From: Kocuria sp. cx-455
GTDB lineage: Bacteria; Actinomycetota; Actinomycetes; Actinomycetales; Micrococcaceae
DNA: 64,000 nucleotides
Assembly: GCF_014698015.1 (NCBI RefSeq)
Contig: NZ_JACXBS010000001.1
Span: 186,001-250,000 of the forward strand
Reading direction: 5' to 3'
Below are positions 1-8,685 of the stretch, in pieces (position 1 is the first letter of the stretch; the number at the start of each line of letters is the position of its first letter). Made by a program: the position numbers and the translations under genes. The notes below the pieces were generated by a model. That model searched no databases and was not told the DNA's origin. It was given only the letters and a program-made list of their open reading frames with translations.

Positions 1-2
1 GG

Positions 3-1040
3 TACTCGGATCGTGCCCCCCAACTGAAACTCCTGACCCTCGCCGGGGTGGGGTTGCTCGTTGCCGGTGGGGTGTTGTTGGCAGCCTCTGCCACGGTGTG
101 GGCCATTGTGGCCGCCAGTGTGGTGCTGGGCATGGGCCACTTATGTTTCACCATCGGCGGGCAGGCCGCTATCGCTCGCTATGCCGCAGATCGCGATTTG
201 GACAAGGGGTTCGGCTGGTTCACCGCCGCCTTCTCCGCCGGGCAAATGATTGGCCCCTTATTGGGCGGCTGGTTGGTGGGTCGGAGCGCCGGGGTTGATT
301 CCGCCGAACGATTGGCTGACGTCAATCAGGCCCTGTGGATAGGCACCGCACTGTCGCTTTTCGCCGTGCCGCTCTTGATCTTCCGGTTCACACCACCCAG
401 ATCGACGACGTCGCGGCCCGGCCAGCCGTGCACCGGCCAGGTGGGCCAGGTCTCGGCGGAAAAGCCCACGGTGCTCAGAGTGCTCAAGGTTCCCCGCGTG
501 GGTTCCCATGTGCTCGCGGCACTGTCCTTGCTGGCCATGCTGGACATCCTCACGGCGTTCCTCCCAGTCGTGGGGGAAGACGCTGGGGTGGCACCTACCG
601 TGGTGGGTGTGCTGCTGGGTGTCAGAGGCCTGGCGTCCATCGCCTCCCGAATACTCCTGCCGTGGCTGTCCGGGCGCTTCTCGCGACGCTCACTACTGCT
701 GACCTGTTTGTTCGGTGCGGGATTCACCTTGCTGGTCCCGCCCTTGTTCTTTCAGTATTTCTGGGTCACGGCCGTGTTCTTGGCCATCGGTGGTTTTCTC
801 CTGGGACTGGGGCAACCGTTGACGATGACCATGATCGCCACGTCCGTGCCGTCCAACTGGCGTGGTTCCGCGCTGGCCGTCCGGCTCACGGGCAACAGAT
901 TGGGGCAGGTGGTGCTCCCGCTGCTCGCCGGGGTGGTTGCTGCCCCGTTGGGCCCTGCCGCGGCCGTGTGGATGTGCTGCGGTGTCCTGTTGGTCAGCGG
1001 TACCGAGAAACTCTGGGGAGACAGCCGTTCCGCTCGCTGA
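3..1040 (+). CDS. MFS transporter, 5' end outside the window
   Basis: The reading frame is open from the first bases of the window, so the N-terminus is missing; the first GTG inside (48) is probably internal. The visible ~345 residues are a run of hydrophobic helices. A charged loop after the first six helices (around 370-480 bp) and the GRFSRRS-type loop later fit the central and intracellular loops of a major facilitator superfamily permease. The substrate cannot be read. It lies 56 bp upstream of an M20 amidohydrolase on the same strand, so it may import a ureido or N-carbamoyl compound for that enzyme; this is inference from position only. Confidence 0.75.
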   Translation, partial: YSDRAPQLKLLTLAGVGLLVAGGVLLAASATVWAIVAASVVLGMGHLCFTIGGQAAIARYAADRDLDKGFGWFTAAFSAGQMIGPLLGGWLVGRSAGVDSAERLADVNQALWIGTALSLFAVPLLIFRFTPPRSTTSRPGQPCTGQVGQVSAEKPTVLRVLKVPRVGSHVLAALSLLAMLDILTAFLPVVGEDAGVAPTVVGVLLGVRGLASIASRILLPWLSGRFSRRSLLLTCLFGAGFTLLVPPLFFQYFWVTAVFLAIGGFLLGLGQPLTMTMIATSVPSNWRGSALAVRLTGNRLGQVVLPLLAGVVAAPLGPAAAVWMCCGVLLVSGTEKLWGDSRSAR

Positions 1041-1096
1041 GCCACTCACGCCCATGCGTACGATGACCGCAACTGGTTCCTACCCCGGGAGATCTC

Positions 1097-2326
1097 ATGA
1101 CCGCACCGCATCAGTCGTTCCTGCATGATTTTCAGCTCATGTCCCGCAATGGCGGGCTGGACTCCGGCGGTGTCGAACGCCAGGCCGCCACCGCCGCGGA
1201 CGGATTGAACCGGCAGTGGTTCGCCGGCTGGTTGGCGGCGCGTGGTGCCACGGTGCACTACGACGAGATCGGGAACCAGTTCGGCACATTCGAACTTCAC
1301 CCCGGCGCCCCGTACGTTCTGGTCGGATCGCACCTTGATTCCCAACCCAGGGCCGGGCGGTTCGACGGCGCCTACGGCGTACTCGCCGGGGCCACGGTGT
1401 GCGCGGAACTGCACCGAGCGGCGTCGGCGGGGGAGCTGGAGCTGACGTACAACTTGTGCGTGGTGAACTGGTTCAACGAGGAAGGCTGCCGGTTCAAGCC
1501 GTCCATGATGGGCAGCCTGGTGTACACGGGCAAGCTCGAGCTGGAGACCGCGCTGGCCACCGAGGACGTTCACGGTGTAACCGTGCGGGACGCCCTCGAC
1601 ACCCTGGGCCAGCGTGGCAGCGAGAGCATTCCCGAGGCGGCGGCGTACGTGGAGATCCACATCGAGCAGGGCAAGTCCATGGAGGAGAACGGGCAGACCA
1701 TCGGCCTGGTGGAGGCCACGTGGGGTGCGCGCAAGTATGAATTCCTGGTCACCGGTGAGCAGTCCCATACCGGCGCCACGCTGATCGAAGACCGCAAGGA
1801 TGCGCTGCTGGGCGCCTCCCTGCTGATTGCGGCGGCGCGCCGGATCGCGCTGGCGCACGACGTGATCACCTCGTGCGGGGAGTTGCTGATCCTGCCCAAT
1901 TCGCCCGTCGCGGTCGCGCGCGAGGCGCGCTTGTTGATCGACCTGCGCAGCCCCGACGCCGCCCGGCTCGACACCGCGGACGCGGCCTTCGCGCGGGAGG
2001 TCACCGCGGCGGCGTCGGAGGCGAACGTGGACATCGAGACGCTGAGCCGCAACGCGTGGGACGTGAAGGAATACGCACCGGAGGGTGTGGCGCTCGCGGA
2101 GCAGGTCGTGCGGGAACTGGGGTTGCCGTACACGCGGATCATGACGCTGGCCGGCCACGATTCCACGAACGTGAAAGACGTGATGCCCGCGGTGATGTTG
2201 TTCGTCCCGTCGCACAGGGGCATCACGCATAACGAGTACGAATTCACCTCTGACCAGGACATGCTTGCCGGGTTGGACATGCTCACCGGGGTGCTGACGC
2301 GGGTGGCGCAGGGCGAGCTGGCGTGA
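1097..2326 (+). CDS. M20-family hydantoinase/carbamoylase-type amidase (allantoate amidohydrolase or N-carbamoyl-amino-acid hydrolase)
   Basis: The 409-residue protein has the normal family length. Metal-ligand motifs of the M20 peptidase/carbamoylase group are visible: GSHLDS (H79, D81), a second Asp at D90 in RFDGAYG, NWFNEEGCRF (E128/E129), IHIEQGK, and a late HRGITHNE histidine motif. The family hydrolyses N-carbamoyl or ureido compounds (allantoate, N-carbamoyl amino acids, beta-ureidopropionate) in the cytoplasm with a two-metal centre. ATG 1097 follows a GGGAG ribosome site. No hydantoinase or allantoinase gene lies nearby, so the substrate is open. It is followed by a CoA-transferase 99 bp downstream that probably belongs to another pathway. 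Confidence 0.85.
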   Translation: MTAPHQSFLHDFQLMSRNGGLDSGGVERQAATAADGLNRQWFAGWLAARGATVHYDEIGNQFGTFELHPGAPYVLVGSHLDSQPRAGRFDGAYGVLAGATVCAELHRAASAGELELTYNLCVVNWFNEEGCRFKPSMMGSLVYTGKLELETALATEDVHGVTVRDALDTLGQRGSESIPEAAAYVEIHIEQGKSMEENGQTIGLVEATWGARKYEFLVTGEQSHTGATLIEDRKDALLGASLLIAAARRIALAHDVITSCGELLILPNSPVAVAREARLLIDLRSPDAARLDTADAAFAREVTAAASEANVDIETLSRNAWDVKEYAPEGVALAEQVVRELGLPYTRIMTLAGHDSTNVKDVMPAVMLFVPSHRGITHNEYEFTSDQDMLAGLDMLTGVLTRVAQGELA

Positions 2327-2425
2327 CCGCGCGCCGCGCGCGCCGAGTGCGGGTGGGTGCGGGTTATGCGCGTCCCCGCCGCCCCTTAGAGTGTGGGGTG
2401 AAACACAACCCGGCAAGGAGGCCCA

Positions 2426-3637
2426 GTGACCCAACCCACGCAAGCCCAGGAAGCCGCCACGCGGCAGACGGATGAACGGCCTGAGACCGTCCTCCCGCTC
2501 GACGGCGTTGTGATCGCGGATTTCTCGCGCGTGCTCGCCGGTCCGCTGGCCACCATGACACTGGCGGATCTCGGCGCGCGCGTCGTCAAGGTGGAACGCC
2601 CTGGAGCGGGCGATGACACCCGCAGTTGGGGGCCGCCGTGGTCTGACACCGGAGCCACCTACTTCGAGTCCGCCAACCGCAACAAGGAGTCCGTGGCCCT
2701 GGACCTCACGGATCCCGAGCACCTCGCCCTCGCCCGAAAACTGGCCCTCACAGCGGACGTACTGGTCGAGAACTTCAAACCCGGTGGGTTAGCCAAACTG
2801 GGGCTGGGTTATGAGGATTTACGGGACGGGAACCCAGGACTGATCTACGCCTCGATCTCTGGGTTCGGGTCCGCCGGGGGCCGTCATCTGGCCGGTTACG
2901 ACTTCCTGGTGCAGGCGGTCGGCGGACTCATGAGCATTACCGGCCCCGCCGGTTCTCCCTACAAGGCGGGCGTGGCCCTGGTGGACGTATTGTGTGCCAA
3001 GGACACGACCATCGGGGTGCTGTCCGCCCTGGAGGCCCGGCGACGGAACAATGGCCGCGGCGCGCACTTGGAGATCAACCTGCTCTCCAGTCTGCAGGGG
3101 GCACTGGTCAATCAGGGTCAGGCTTACTTGGGTGCGGGCAAGGTGCCCTCGCGCCTGGGCAACGACCACCCGTCGATCGTCCCCTACCAGTTGCTGGAGT
3201 GCTCGGACAGGCCGCTCGCGGTGACCATCGGCAACGACGGTCAGTTCGCCCGGATGGCCGCGGCGCTGGGGGTGCCCAAGCTTGCGGAGGATGAACGTTT
3301 CGCCACCAACTCAGCCCGGGTGGCCCATCGTGAGACCCTGGTTCCCCTGCTCGAAGAAGCCCTCTCGACCCAGACCGCCCAGCACTGGGAGGACGTATTC
3401 ACAGGCGCGGGGCTGCCCGCGGGCAAGGTGGGTGGCATCGATGACGGTGTGGCCCTGGCCGAAGAGCTCGGACTCGACCCCACCGTGGACGTTCAGGATG
3501 CCTCCGGACAGACCGTGGGCCGCCAATTCCGGCACCCCGTGACCTGGGAACCGCCCCTCCCATCACCCACCGTGGCACCACCGAAGCTCGGGGAGCACAC
3601 GGAATCCGTGCTGGAATGGCTCCAACGAATTTCTTAG
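2426..3637 (+). CDS. Class III CoA-transferase (CaiB/BaiF), probable succinyl-CoA:glutarate/dicarboxylate CoA-transferase
   Basis: A 403-residue family III CoA-transferase. The N-terminal Rossmann part carries ADFSRVLAGPLATM and KVERPGAGDDTRSWGPP. The expected catalytic aspartate is D159 in AGYDFLVQAVGG. The middle (NLLSS, SIVPYQ) resembles, as I recall it, the human glutarate CoA-transferase SUGCT. The GTG start at 2426 has an excellent AAGGAGG site 5 bases upstream. The next genes encode glutaryl-CoA dehydrogenase and 3-hydroxybutyryl-CoA dehydrogenase. The simplest role is therefore activation of glutarate to glutaryl-CoA using succinyl-CoA. Family membership is clear; substrate assignment is inferred from neighbours. 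Confidence 0.85.
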   Translation: MTQPTQAQEAATRQTDERPETVLPLDGVVIADFSRVLAGPLATMTLADLGARVVKVERPGAGDDTRSWGPPWSDTGATYFESANRNKESVALDLTDPEHLALARKLALTADVLVENFKPGGLAKLGLGYEDLRDGNPGLIYASISGFGSAGGRHLAGYDFLVQAVGGLMSITGPAGSPYKAGVALVDVLCAKDTTIGVLSALEARRRNNGRGAHLEINLLSSLQGALVNQGQAYLGAGKVPSRLGNDHPSIVPYQLLECSDRPLAVTIGNDGQFARMAAALGVPKLAEDERFATNSARVAHRETLVPLLEEALSTQTAQHWEDVFTGAGLPAGKVGGIDDGVALAEELGLDPTVDVQDASGQTVGRQFRHPVTWEPPLPSPTVAPPKLGEHTESVLEWLQRIS

Positions 3638-3693
3638 GCAACCGATATAAAGACCGGGGCTGACGCAGTAAAGTTTCGCGAGCGGCGCTCTCC

Positions 3694-3721
3694 GCGTACC
3701 GTGAGTCACAAATGCGTACCG
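3694..3721. promoter_or_regulatory. Direct repeat GCGTACCG upstream of glutaryl-CoA dehydrogenase
   Basis: GCGTACCG occurs at 3694-3701 and again at 3714-3721, exactly 20 bp apart (about two helix turns), in the 149-bp gap before the acyl-CoA dehydrogenase. A spaced direct repeat here could bind a regulator of the glutarate genes. No regulator gene is adjacent. Confidence 0.3.
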
Positions 3722-3786
3722 GGTGCGGTCGCAGTCCGATCCGGGCCCCTCCAACACCGGCATGACCATTGATGCAAAGGAGCACC

Positions 3787-4974
3787 ATGACCACTTTGAC
3801 CACCCCAGAGCTGTCCACGGATCCCTCAGATCTGATCAGCTTCGATTCCCTGCTCACGTCCGAGGAACTCGAGCTGCGCCAAGGCGTGCGCGAATTCGTG
3901 AACGCGCAGATCAAGCCCCACATTGCCCAGTGGTTCGCGGACGGCCATTTCCCGCTGGAGATCGTGCCGGAAATGGCCAAGTTGGGCCTGCTGGGCATGC
4001 ACCTCAAGGGTTACGGTTGCGCGGATCGGTCGGCTGTGGAGTACGGCCTGGCCGGCGCGGAGCTGGAGGCCGGGGATTCGGGTCTGCGCACGTTCGTGTC
4101 GGTTCAGGGTTCGCTGGCCATGAGCGCCATCTACAAGTGGGGTTCGGAGGAGCAGAAACAGGAGTGGTTGCCGCAGATGGCGGCCGGTGAGGCGATCGGT
4201 TGCTTCGGCCTGACCGAGCCGACCGCCGGCTCTGACCCGTCCTCGATGACCACCAACGCCAAGCGTGACGGCGATGACTGGGTGCTCAACGGCACCAAGC
4301 GCTGGATCGGCCTGGCGAACGTGGCCAAGGTGGCCGTGATCTGGGCGCAAACCGATGACGGCATCCGCGGTTTCGTGGTCCCCACCGACACCGCCGGCTA
4401 CAAGGCCACACCCATCGAGCCCAAACTGTCGATGCGCGCGTCCATCCAATGCGAGATCGAGCTGACGGATGTGCGCCTGCCTGCCAGTGCAATGCTTCCC
4501 GATGCCAAGGGCCTGCGCGGCCCGTTCTCGTGTCTCAACGAGGCACGCTACGGCATCATCTGGGGCGCCATGGGTGCTGCTCGCGATTCCTTCGAGGCTG
4601 CCCTGGACTACTCCAAGCAGCGCATGCAGTTCGACAAGCCCCTGGCCGGTTATCAGCTCACGCAGCAGAAGCTCGTGGACATGGCCCTGGAAATCAACAA
4701 GGGCTTCTTGCTCGCGCTGCAGATCGGCCGCATGAAGGACGCCGGCACGCTGCAGAACCACCAGATCTCGGTGGGCAAGCTCAACAACTGTCGCGAGGCC
4801 ATCGCGATCGCGCGCGAGGCCCGCACCATCCTGGGCGGCAACGGCATCACCCTGGACTACTCGCCGCTGCGCCACGCCAACAACCTCGAGTCCGTGCGCA
4901 CCTACGAGGGCACCGACGAGGTCCACACCCTGATCCTCGGCCAGCACCTCACCGGCGAGCCGGCCTTCCGCTGA
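3787..4974 (+). CDS. gcdH: Glutaryl-CoA dehydrogenase (acyl-CoA dehydrogenase family)
   Basis: FAD enzyme of 395 residues, predicted to convert glutaryl-CoA to crotonyl-CoA and CO2 in lysine, tryptophan or glutarate breakdown. The start is ATG 3787, with AAAGGAG at 3776-3782; the frame runs upstream to a TTG at 3769 but has no better site. FAD/substrate-binding segments CFGLTEPTAGSDP, NGTKRWIG and EPKLSMRASIQ are present. The catalytic glutamate is E374 in RTYEGTDEVH, matching the position in glutaryl-CoA dehydrogenases. Neighbours agree: a CoA-transferase upstream and 3-hydroxybutyryl-CoA dehydrogenase downstream. No enoyl-CoA hydratase is in this cluster, so crotonyl-CoA hydration must be done elsewhere. 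Confidence 0.9.
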   Translation: MTTLTTPELSTDPSDLISFDSLLTSEELELRQGVREFVNAQIKPHIAQWFADGHFPLEIVPEMAKLGLLGMHLKGYGCADRSAVEYGLAGAELEAGDSGLRTFVSVQGSLAMSAIYKWGSEEQKQEWLPQMAAGEAIGCFGLTEPTAGSDPSSMTTNAKRDGDDWVLNGTKRWIGLANVAKVAVIWAQTDDGIRGFVVPTDTAGYKATPIEPKLSMRASIQCEIELTDVRLPASAMLPDAKGLRGPFSCLNEARYGIIWGAMGAARDSFEAALDYSKQRMQFDKPLAGYQLTQQKLVDMALEINKGFLLALQIGRMKDAGTLQNHQISVGKLNNCREAIAIAREARTILGGNGITLDYSPLRHANNLESVRTYEGTDEVHTLILGQHLTGEPAFR

Positions 4975-5092
4975 TCACCACGTTCCACACGGCGCTCGCG
5001 GCGGATTCCGTCGCGGGCGCCCCCGTTTCGGTGCCGGATTCGCATCCGAATGTGGGTCCGAATCCGCGTTCGAGTTCGAGGGAGACTTTCGC

Positions 5093-5968
5093 ATGAGCAT
5101 CACCATTGACAGCATCAAGAAGATCACCGTAATTGGCGCCGGTGCCATGGGCCGCCAGATCGCTATGACCGCCGCGCTGGCCGGGTACCGGACCACGGTG
5201 CAGGACATCAGCCGGGACATGCTCGAGGCCGCCTCCGCCGAGATGGGCGGCTGGGCCGAGTCCCGCGTGGCCAAGGGCAAGCTCGAGCAATCCGCCGCCG
5301 ACGCCGCTCTGGCCAACCTGGCGTGGGAAACGGACCTCGAGCGCGCGGCCGCGAACGCGGATTTCGTGATCGAAGCCGCTACCGAGCGCCTGGATATCAA
5401 GCGCGGCATTTTCGAGTCCCTGGGTTCCCTGGCACCGCAGCACGCGATCCTCGCGACCAACTCCTCGACCCTGGGTTCGTCCAAGGTGGCCGAGGCCAGC
5501 GGGCGGGCGGAGCAGGTGTGCAACATGCATTTCTTCAATCCCGCCCTGGTCATGAAGTGCGTGGAAGTGGTTCGCCACGAGTCCACGAGCGACAACACCG
5601 TGGACGTCACCATGGAACTGGCCCGCCGCATGGGCAAGGAACCGGTGCTCATCAATCGCGAGATTCCCGGGTTCATTGCCAACCGAGTGATGGGCGCCAT
5701 CAACAAGGAATCCCTGTTCCTCTACGAGAACGGGTACGCCTCCAAGGAAGACATCGACGGCGCGATCCGCACCGGACTGGGCCATCCCATGGGGCCGTTC
5801 GAGCTCATGGACATGGTGGGCCTGGACGTCATCGATTTCATTGCCCAGGCCACCTACGAGGAAACCGGGGCCGAGGAGGACAAGCCCAACGAGTCCATCT
5901 CCAAGCTCGTGGCCGAGGGAAAATTCGGCCGCAAGTCCGGCGAGGGGTTCTACGAGTACGCGAAGTAG
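5093..5968 (+). CDS. 3-hydroxybutyryl-CoA dehydrogenase
   Basis: A 291-residue single-module 3-hydroxyacyl-CoA dehydrogenase of normal length. The NAD-binding Rossmann motif is GAGAMG (15-20). The catalytic dyad is H146 (HFFNP) and E158 with the expected 12-residue spacing. The C-terminal helical domain carries IPGFIANRV, a GLGHPMGPFELMD motif and a KSGEGFYEY end. It oxidises 3-hydroxybutyryl-CoA to acetoacetyl-CoA and fits as the last dehydrogenation after glutaryl-CoA decarboxylation. It begins 118 bp after gcdH, a gap containing nested ATTCG/CGAAT inverted repeats around 5037-5066 that could be regulatory. Start ATG 5093 has GGGAGA upstream. Confidence 0.88.
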   Translation: MSITIDSIKKITVIGAGAMGRQIAMTAALAGYRTTVQDISRDMLEAASAEMGGWAESRVAKGKLEQSAADAALANLAWETDLERAAANADFVIEAATERLDIKRGIFESLGSLAPQHAILATNSSTLGSSKVAEASGRAEQVCNMHFFNPALVMKCVEVVRHESTSDNTVDVTMELARRMGKEPVLINREIPGFIANRVMGAINKESLFLYENGYASKEDIDGAIRTGLGHPMGPFELMDMVGLDVIDFIAQATYEETGAEEDKPNESISKLVAEGKFGRKSGEGFYEYAK

Positions 5969-5983
5969 GGCGCTGTTGTAGAT

Positions 5984-6027
5984 GGGAAGAACCCGAACTC
6001 AGGGAGGCTGAGTCCGGGTCCTTTCCC
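5984..6027. terminator. Imperfect hairpin between convergent genes
   Basis: An imperfect stem pairs 5984-6002 with 6008-6027 (GGGAAG..ACCCG.ACTCAG against its complement) around a five-base loop. It lies between the convergent 3-hydroxybutyryl-CoA dehydrogenase and penicillin acylase genes, so it probably ends transcription from both sides. Confidence 0.7.
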
Positions 6028-6035
6028 TGTGGTAG

Positions 6036-8528
6036 CTACTTGACGTTGGTCACCGATTCCAGGTTCTGGGCGAGCTGGTTCTTGTAGAGGTTCTCTTCCT
6101 TGCACTGGAAGTTCGTGTACAGCTCCAACTGGTCCTGATAGTGCGGCGACGTGGTGCCATCGGGGGCTACGAAACCGCTCTGACCCGGGGGAGCAGCCAC
6201 GCACATGCTGGCGCCCTCGGGGTTGAGGTGCACCAGATCGTTCTGCGTACCGCGGTTCATGTACTGGTGCGTGCTGAGTGCCTCGGACGGGTCGGCCTGC
6301 GGAATCCCCATGAAGTTCTTGGTCTTGTACTCGTGGGGGATTACCGGGGTGGTCCACTGTGCGGGGTCGTCACCGCGCGTCTCACGCAGCTCATCTGTTG
6401 CGGCCTTGAAAGTATCGCGAAGCACCTTCCCGTGGTCCTGGCCGTTGAAGAAGTCCACGCTTTGGGGTACCGCGGAATCCTCACCGGCCAAGGCGTTGGA
6501 CAGCAACTTGGTGGTCTCCGCCGGCCGGACGGATCCGCCCGGCTTGCGGTAGATCGAGGCGGCGTACTGGTCGTAAACCTCCTGGGGCAAGTCATCCTTC
6601 AGGACCGCCTCTGAGAGCTTGGGCAGCCAGGTGCGCATGATGGTGGGGGCGGCGCCGTCGTAGTTGCCGTCCTTGTCCTGGTCGACCGTCTGTCCGTCCC
6701 ACTCGAGCAGGATGTTCGCGTCTGAGCGCAGCTGGTCATCGGCCGGTACGTACTCGATCGCCGATTCCAGGTGGGGGCGGAGGTAACGAATGTTGAGGTC
6801 CGCGAACGACGTTTCCTTGTTGATGTCCCAGATTTCCTGCGGGGTGAACTTCTCCTGGGATTCCAACCGGGACGTGATCTCGTTGAAACGATCCACCGAG
6901 GACCAGTTGCCACTGTCCGAATTAAAACCGGCCGCGGACTGGTTGTTCCAGTTGGCCACGTAGCCCTGTTCGGGGTTGTAGGTCTTGGGGTTGTCCTCGA
7001 ACGGGCGGAAGCCCTGCCATTCCATGGTGCCGTCACCCTTGGCCGGTACGCGGAAGTCCTGGTTTTCCGGCCGTGCGGGGAGCTTGCCCGGAGAGACGTA
7101 GCCGATGTTTCCGCCCTTGTCCGCGTAGTACCAATTGATGGTGATGCCCACCTTCTCGGCCTGCGCCAGGTACTCGTCCCAGTTCTTGGCCTTCATGATG
7201 TTCACCCAGGCCATGAGGGACTGCACCTCGGTACCCTTCCACGCGCGTTTCTTGGAATAGGCCGAGTTGTTCTGGGGATCGGTGGCCGTCACGGTTCCGT
7301 GCACCGTGGACTGCACGGTGAAGTCAACGGGCGCGGAGTCTTTCACCGCGATCTGTTCGGTCCGTTCGGTCATGTCCCGGTACTGCCCGTCAAACATGTA
7401 CTGCTTGTGGTTCGCCGGGTTGAGGTCCTCTTGGTAGATGTCATTGACATCGAGCGGCCCCGCCGTGGATCCCCAGGCAATGTCCTTGTTGGTGCCGAAG
7501 AGAATGGACGGGTAGGCGAACGGTGTGTTGCCGGTGACGTCGATGCCCGCGCCGTGCAGGCCGATCCCGTACACGTAGGACGGGTTGAACCAGTCGAACT
7601 GCGGGCCGTTCAGCAGCGTGGAACCGCCGTCGGTGGTCTTCTCCTTGCCGGCGATCCAGATGTTCGATGCTTCGGGCGCCGCATGGGGCCAGCCCTGGCC
7701 TCCGAACGCTGCGGCGGTGTCCGCGGAGCTGTCCTGAACGGACGGGTCGATCGGAGCGAGCGCATTCGATCCGGAGGACTGTGGGGACACCGACTCGCCC
7801 CGCGGAACCGTGGTGGGTGCGCTGGGGTCTTCCGTCCAGATCAGCTGGTCGAACAGCTTGGCGCCCTCATCCGCTCCGTGTTCGGCAATGAGCTGGTTCT
7901 TGACCTTGAGGTTCTCCACTTCGCTCGTGGAATCCGAGAACCGGTTGGCCATGGTGCCGATCCAGATCATCGCCACGTCGTACTCGGTGAAGTGCGAGGG
8001 CTGGAAACCGAAATCGGTGAATTGTTTGGGCAGCAGGGTGGCTTGGTCCGCGAGGACGGTGTCCACGTACTTGTTGTACCCGCGCGCGTATCCGCGCAGC
8101 ACCGCGCGGTCGTCCTCAGAGAGCTGGTCGATCTGCTGCTGAATCGACTCGGGGTCTAGTGTCGCGCGGGAACGCTTGTCGTTTTCGACGCCGTTCTCAC
8201 CGATCACTTCGGAGGACGTGCCCAGCACGGAGCGTTTGGCCATTTCCATCTGGAACATCCGGTCCTGGGCCACCGCATATCCGTAGCCCGTGTAGAGACC
8301 GCCAATGGTCTTGGCGTACACGTGTGGCACGCCGTAGTTGTCGCGCTTGATGGTCACGTTCTTCTCGACGCGTTCCTGAGGGCCCTGGCCGTGGCCGTGC
8401 CCCTGGCCGTGACCGTGCTGGGCGCTTTGCGATGCGATGGGAGCCGCGGTCGCCGGGGCTGCGGTGGTGCCCGCTATCAGGGCGACCGTCAGCGCGGGCA
8501 TCAGAATGCGGGTCTTGAGTGTGGGCAC
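6036..8528 (-). CDS. Secreted penicillin G acylase-type Ntn hydrolase
   Basis: About 830 residues, the usual length of a penicillin acylase precursor. Start GTG 8528 follows AGGAG at 8533-8537; an ATG at 8558 is in frame but lacks a good site. After a signal peptide (TRILMPALTVALIAG.. with APATAAP) comes an odd Gly/His/Gln repeat (QHGHGQGHGHGQG). The alpha chain follows, then a linker, then SNIWIAGK. That serine, residue 298 counted from the upstream ATG, is the likely N-terminal nucleophile of the beta chain after autoproteolysis. NGPQFDW, GIGLHGAG and TGNTPFAYP match the penicillin G acylase core closely. Likely substrates are phenylacetylated or other acylated amides outside the membrane; the physiological substrate is unknown. 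A perfect operator-like palindrome lies upstream. Confidence 0.88.
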   Translation of the reverse strand: MPTLKTRILMPALTVALIAGTTAAPATAAPIASQSAQHGHGQGHGHGQGPQERVEKNVTIKRDNYGVPHVYAKTIGGLYTGYGYAVAQDRMFQMEMAKRSVLGTSSEVIGENGVENDKRSRATLDPESIQQQIDQLSEDDRAVLRGYARGYNKYVDTVLADQATLLPKQFTDFGFQPSHFTEYDVAMIWIGTMANRFSDSTSEVENLKVKNQLIAEHGADEGAKLFDQLIWTEDPSAPTTVPRGESVSPQSSGSNALAPIDPSVQDSSADTAAAFGGQGWPHAAPEASNIWIAGKEKTTDGGSTLLNGPQFDWFNPSYVYGIGLHGAGIDVTGNTPFAYPSILFGTNKDIAWGSTAGPLDVNDIYQEDLNPANHKQYMFDGQYRDMTERTEQIAVKDSAPVDFTVQSTVHGTVTATDPQNNSAYSKKRAWKGTEVQSLMAWVNIMKAKNWDEYLAQAEKVGITINWYYADKGGNIGYVSPGKLPARPENQDFRVPAKGDGTMEWQGFRPFEDNPKTYNPEQGYVANWNNQSAAGFNSDSGNWSSVDRFNEITSRLESQEKFTPQEIWDINKETSFADLNIRYLRPHLESAIEYVPADDQLRSDANILLEWDGQTVDQDKDGNYDGAAPTIMRTWLPKLSEAVLKDDLPQEVYDQYAASIYRKPGGSVRPAETTKLLSNALAGEDSAVPQSVDFFNGQDHGKVLRDTFKAATDELRETRGDDPAQWTTPVIPHEYKTKNFMGIPQADPSEALSTHQYMNRGTQNDLVHLNPEGASMCVAAPPGQSGFVAPDGTTSPHYQDQLELYTNFQCKEENLYKNQLAQNLESVTNVK

Positions 8529-8608
8529 AGTGTCTCCTGGGGAAGTGAGGTGAATCACGCTACGGAGTTCACTCTCCAGTCCGCCCGGAAGGTTGTCAAG
8601 ACTTAAAC

Positions 8609-8620
8609 GACCGATCGGTC
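8609..8620. promoter_or_regulatory. Perfect 12-bp palindrome upstream of the acylase
   Basis: GACCGATCGGTC is a perfect palindrome in an AT-rich context (AAAC before, AATATT after), 80 bp upstream of the acylase start. This form is typical of TetR-family operators. The gap (8529-8685) is the only promoter space for the acylase. No TetR gene adjoins it. Confidence 0.5.
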
Positions 8621-8685
8621 AATATTACTTGCGGGTAGCACATGTACGCTCTGACCTGGGGCGCAGTAGAACTCCCCTTAACCCG

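Noticed and set aside
1046-2722. 558-codon minus-strand frame across the M20 amidase and CoA-transferase
   Set aside because: It spans two well-supported plus-strand genes, and its translation has no domain motifs; it is a composition artefact.
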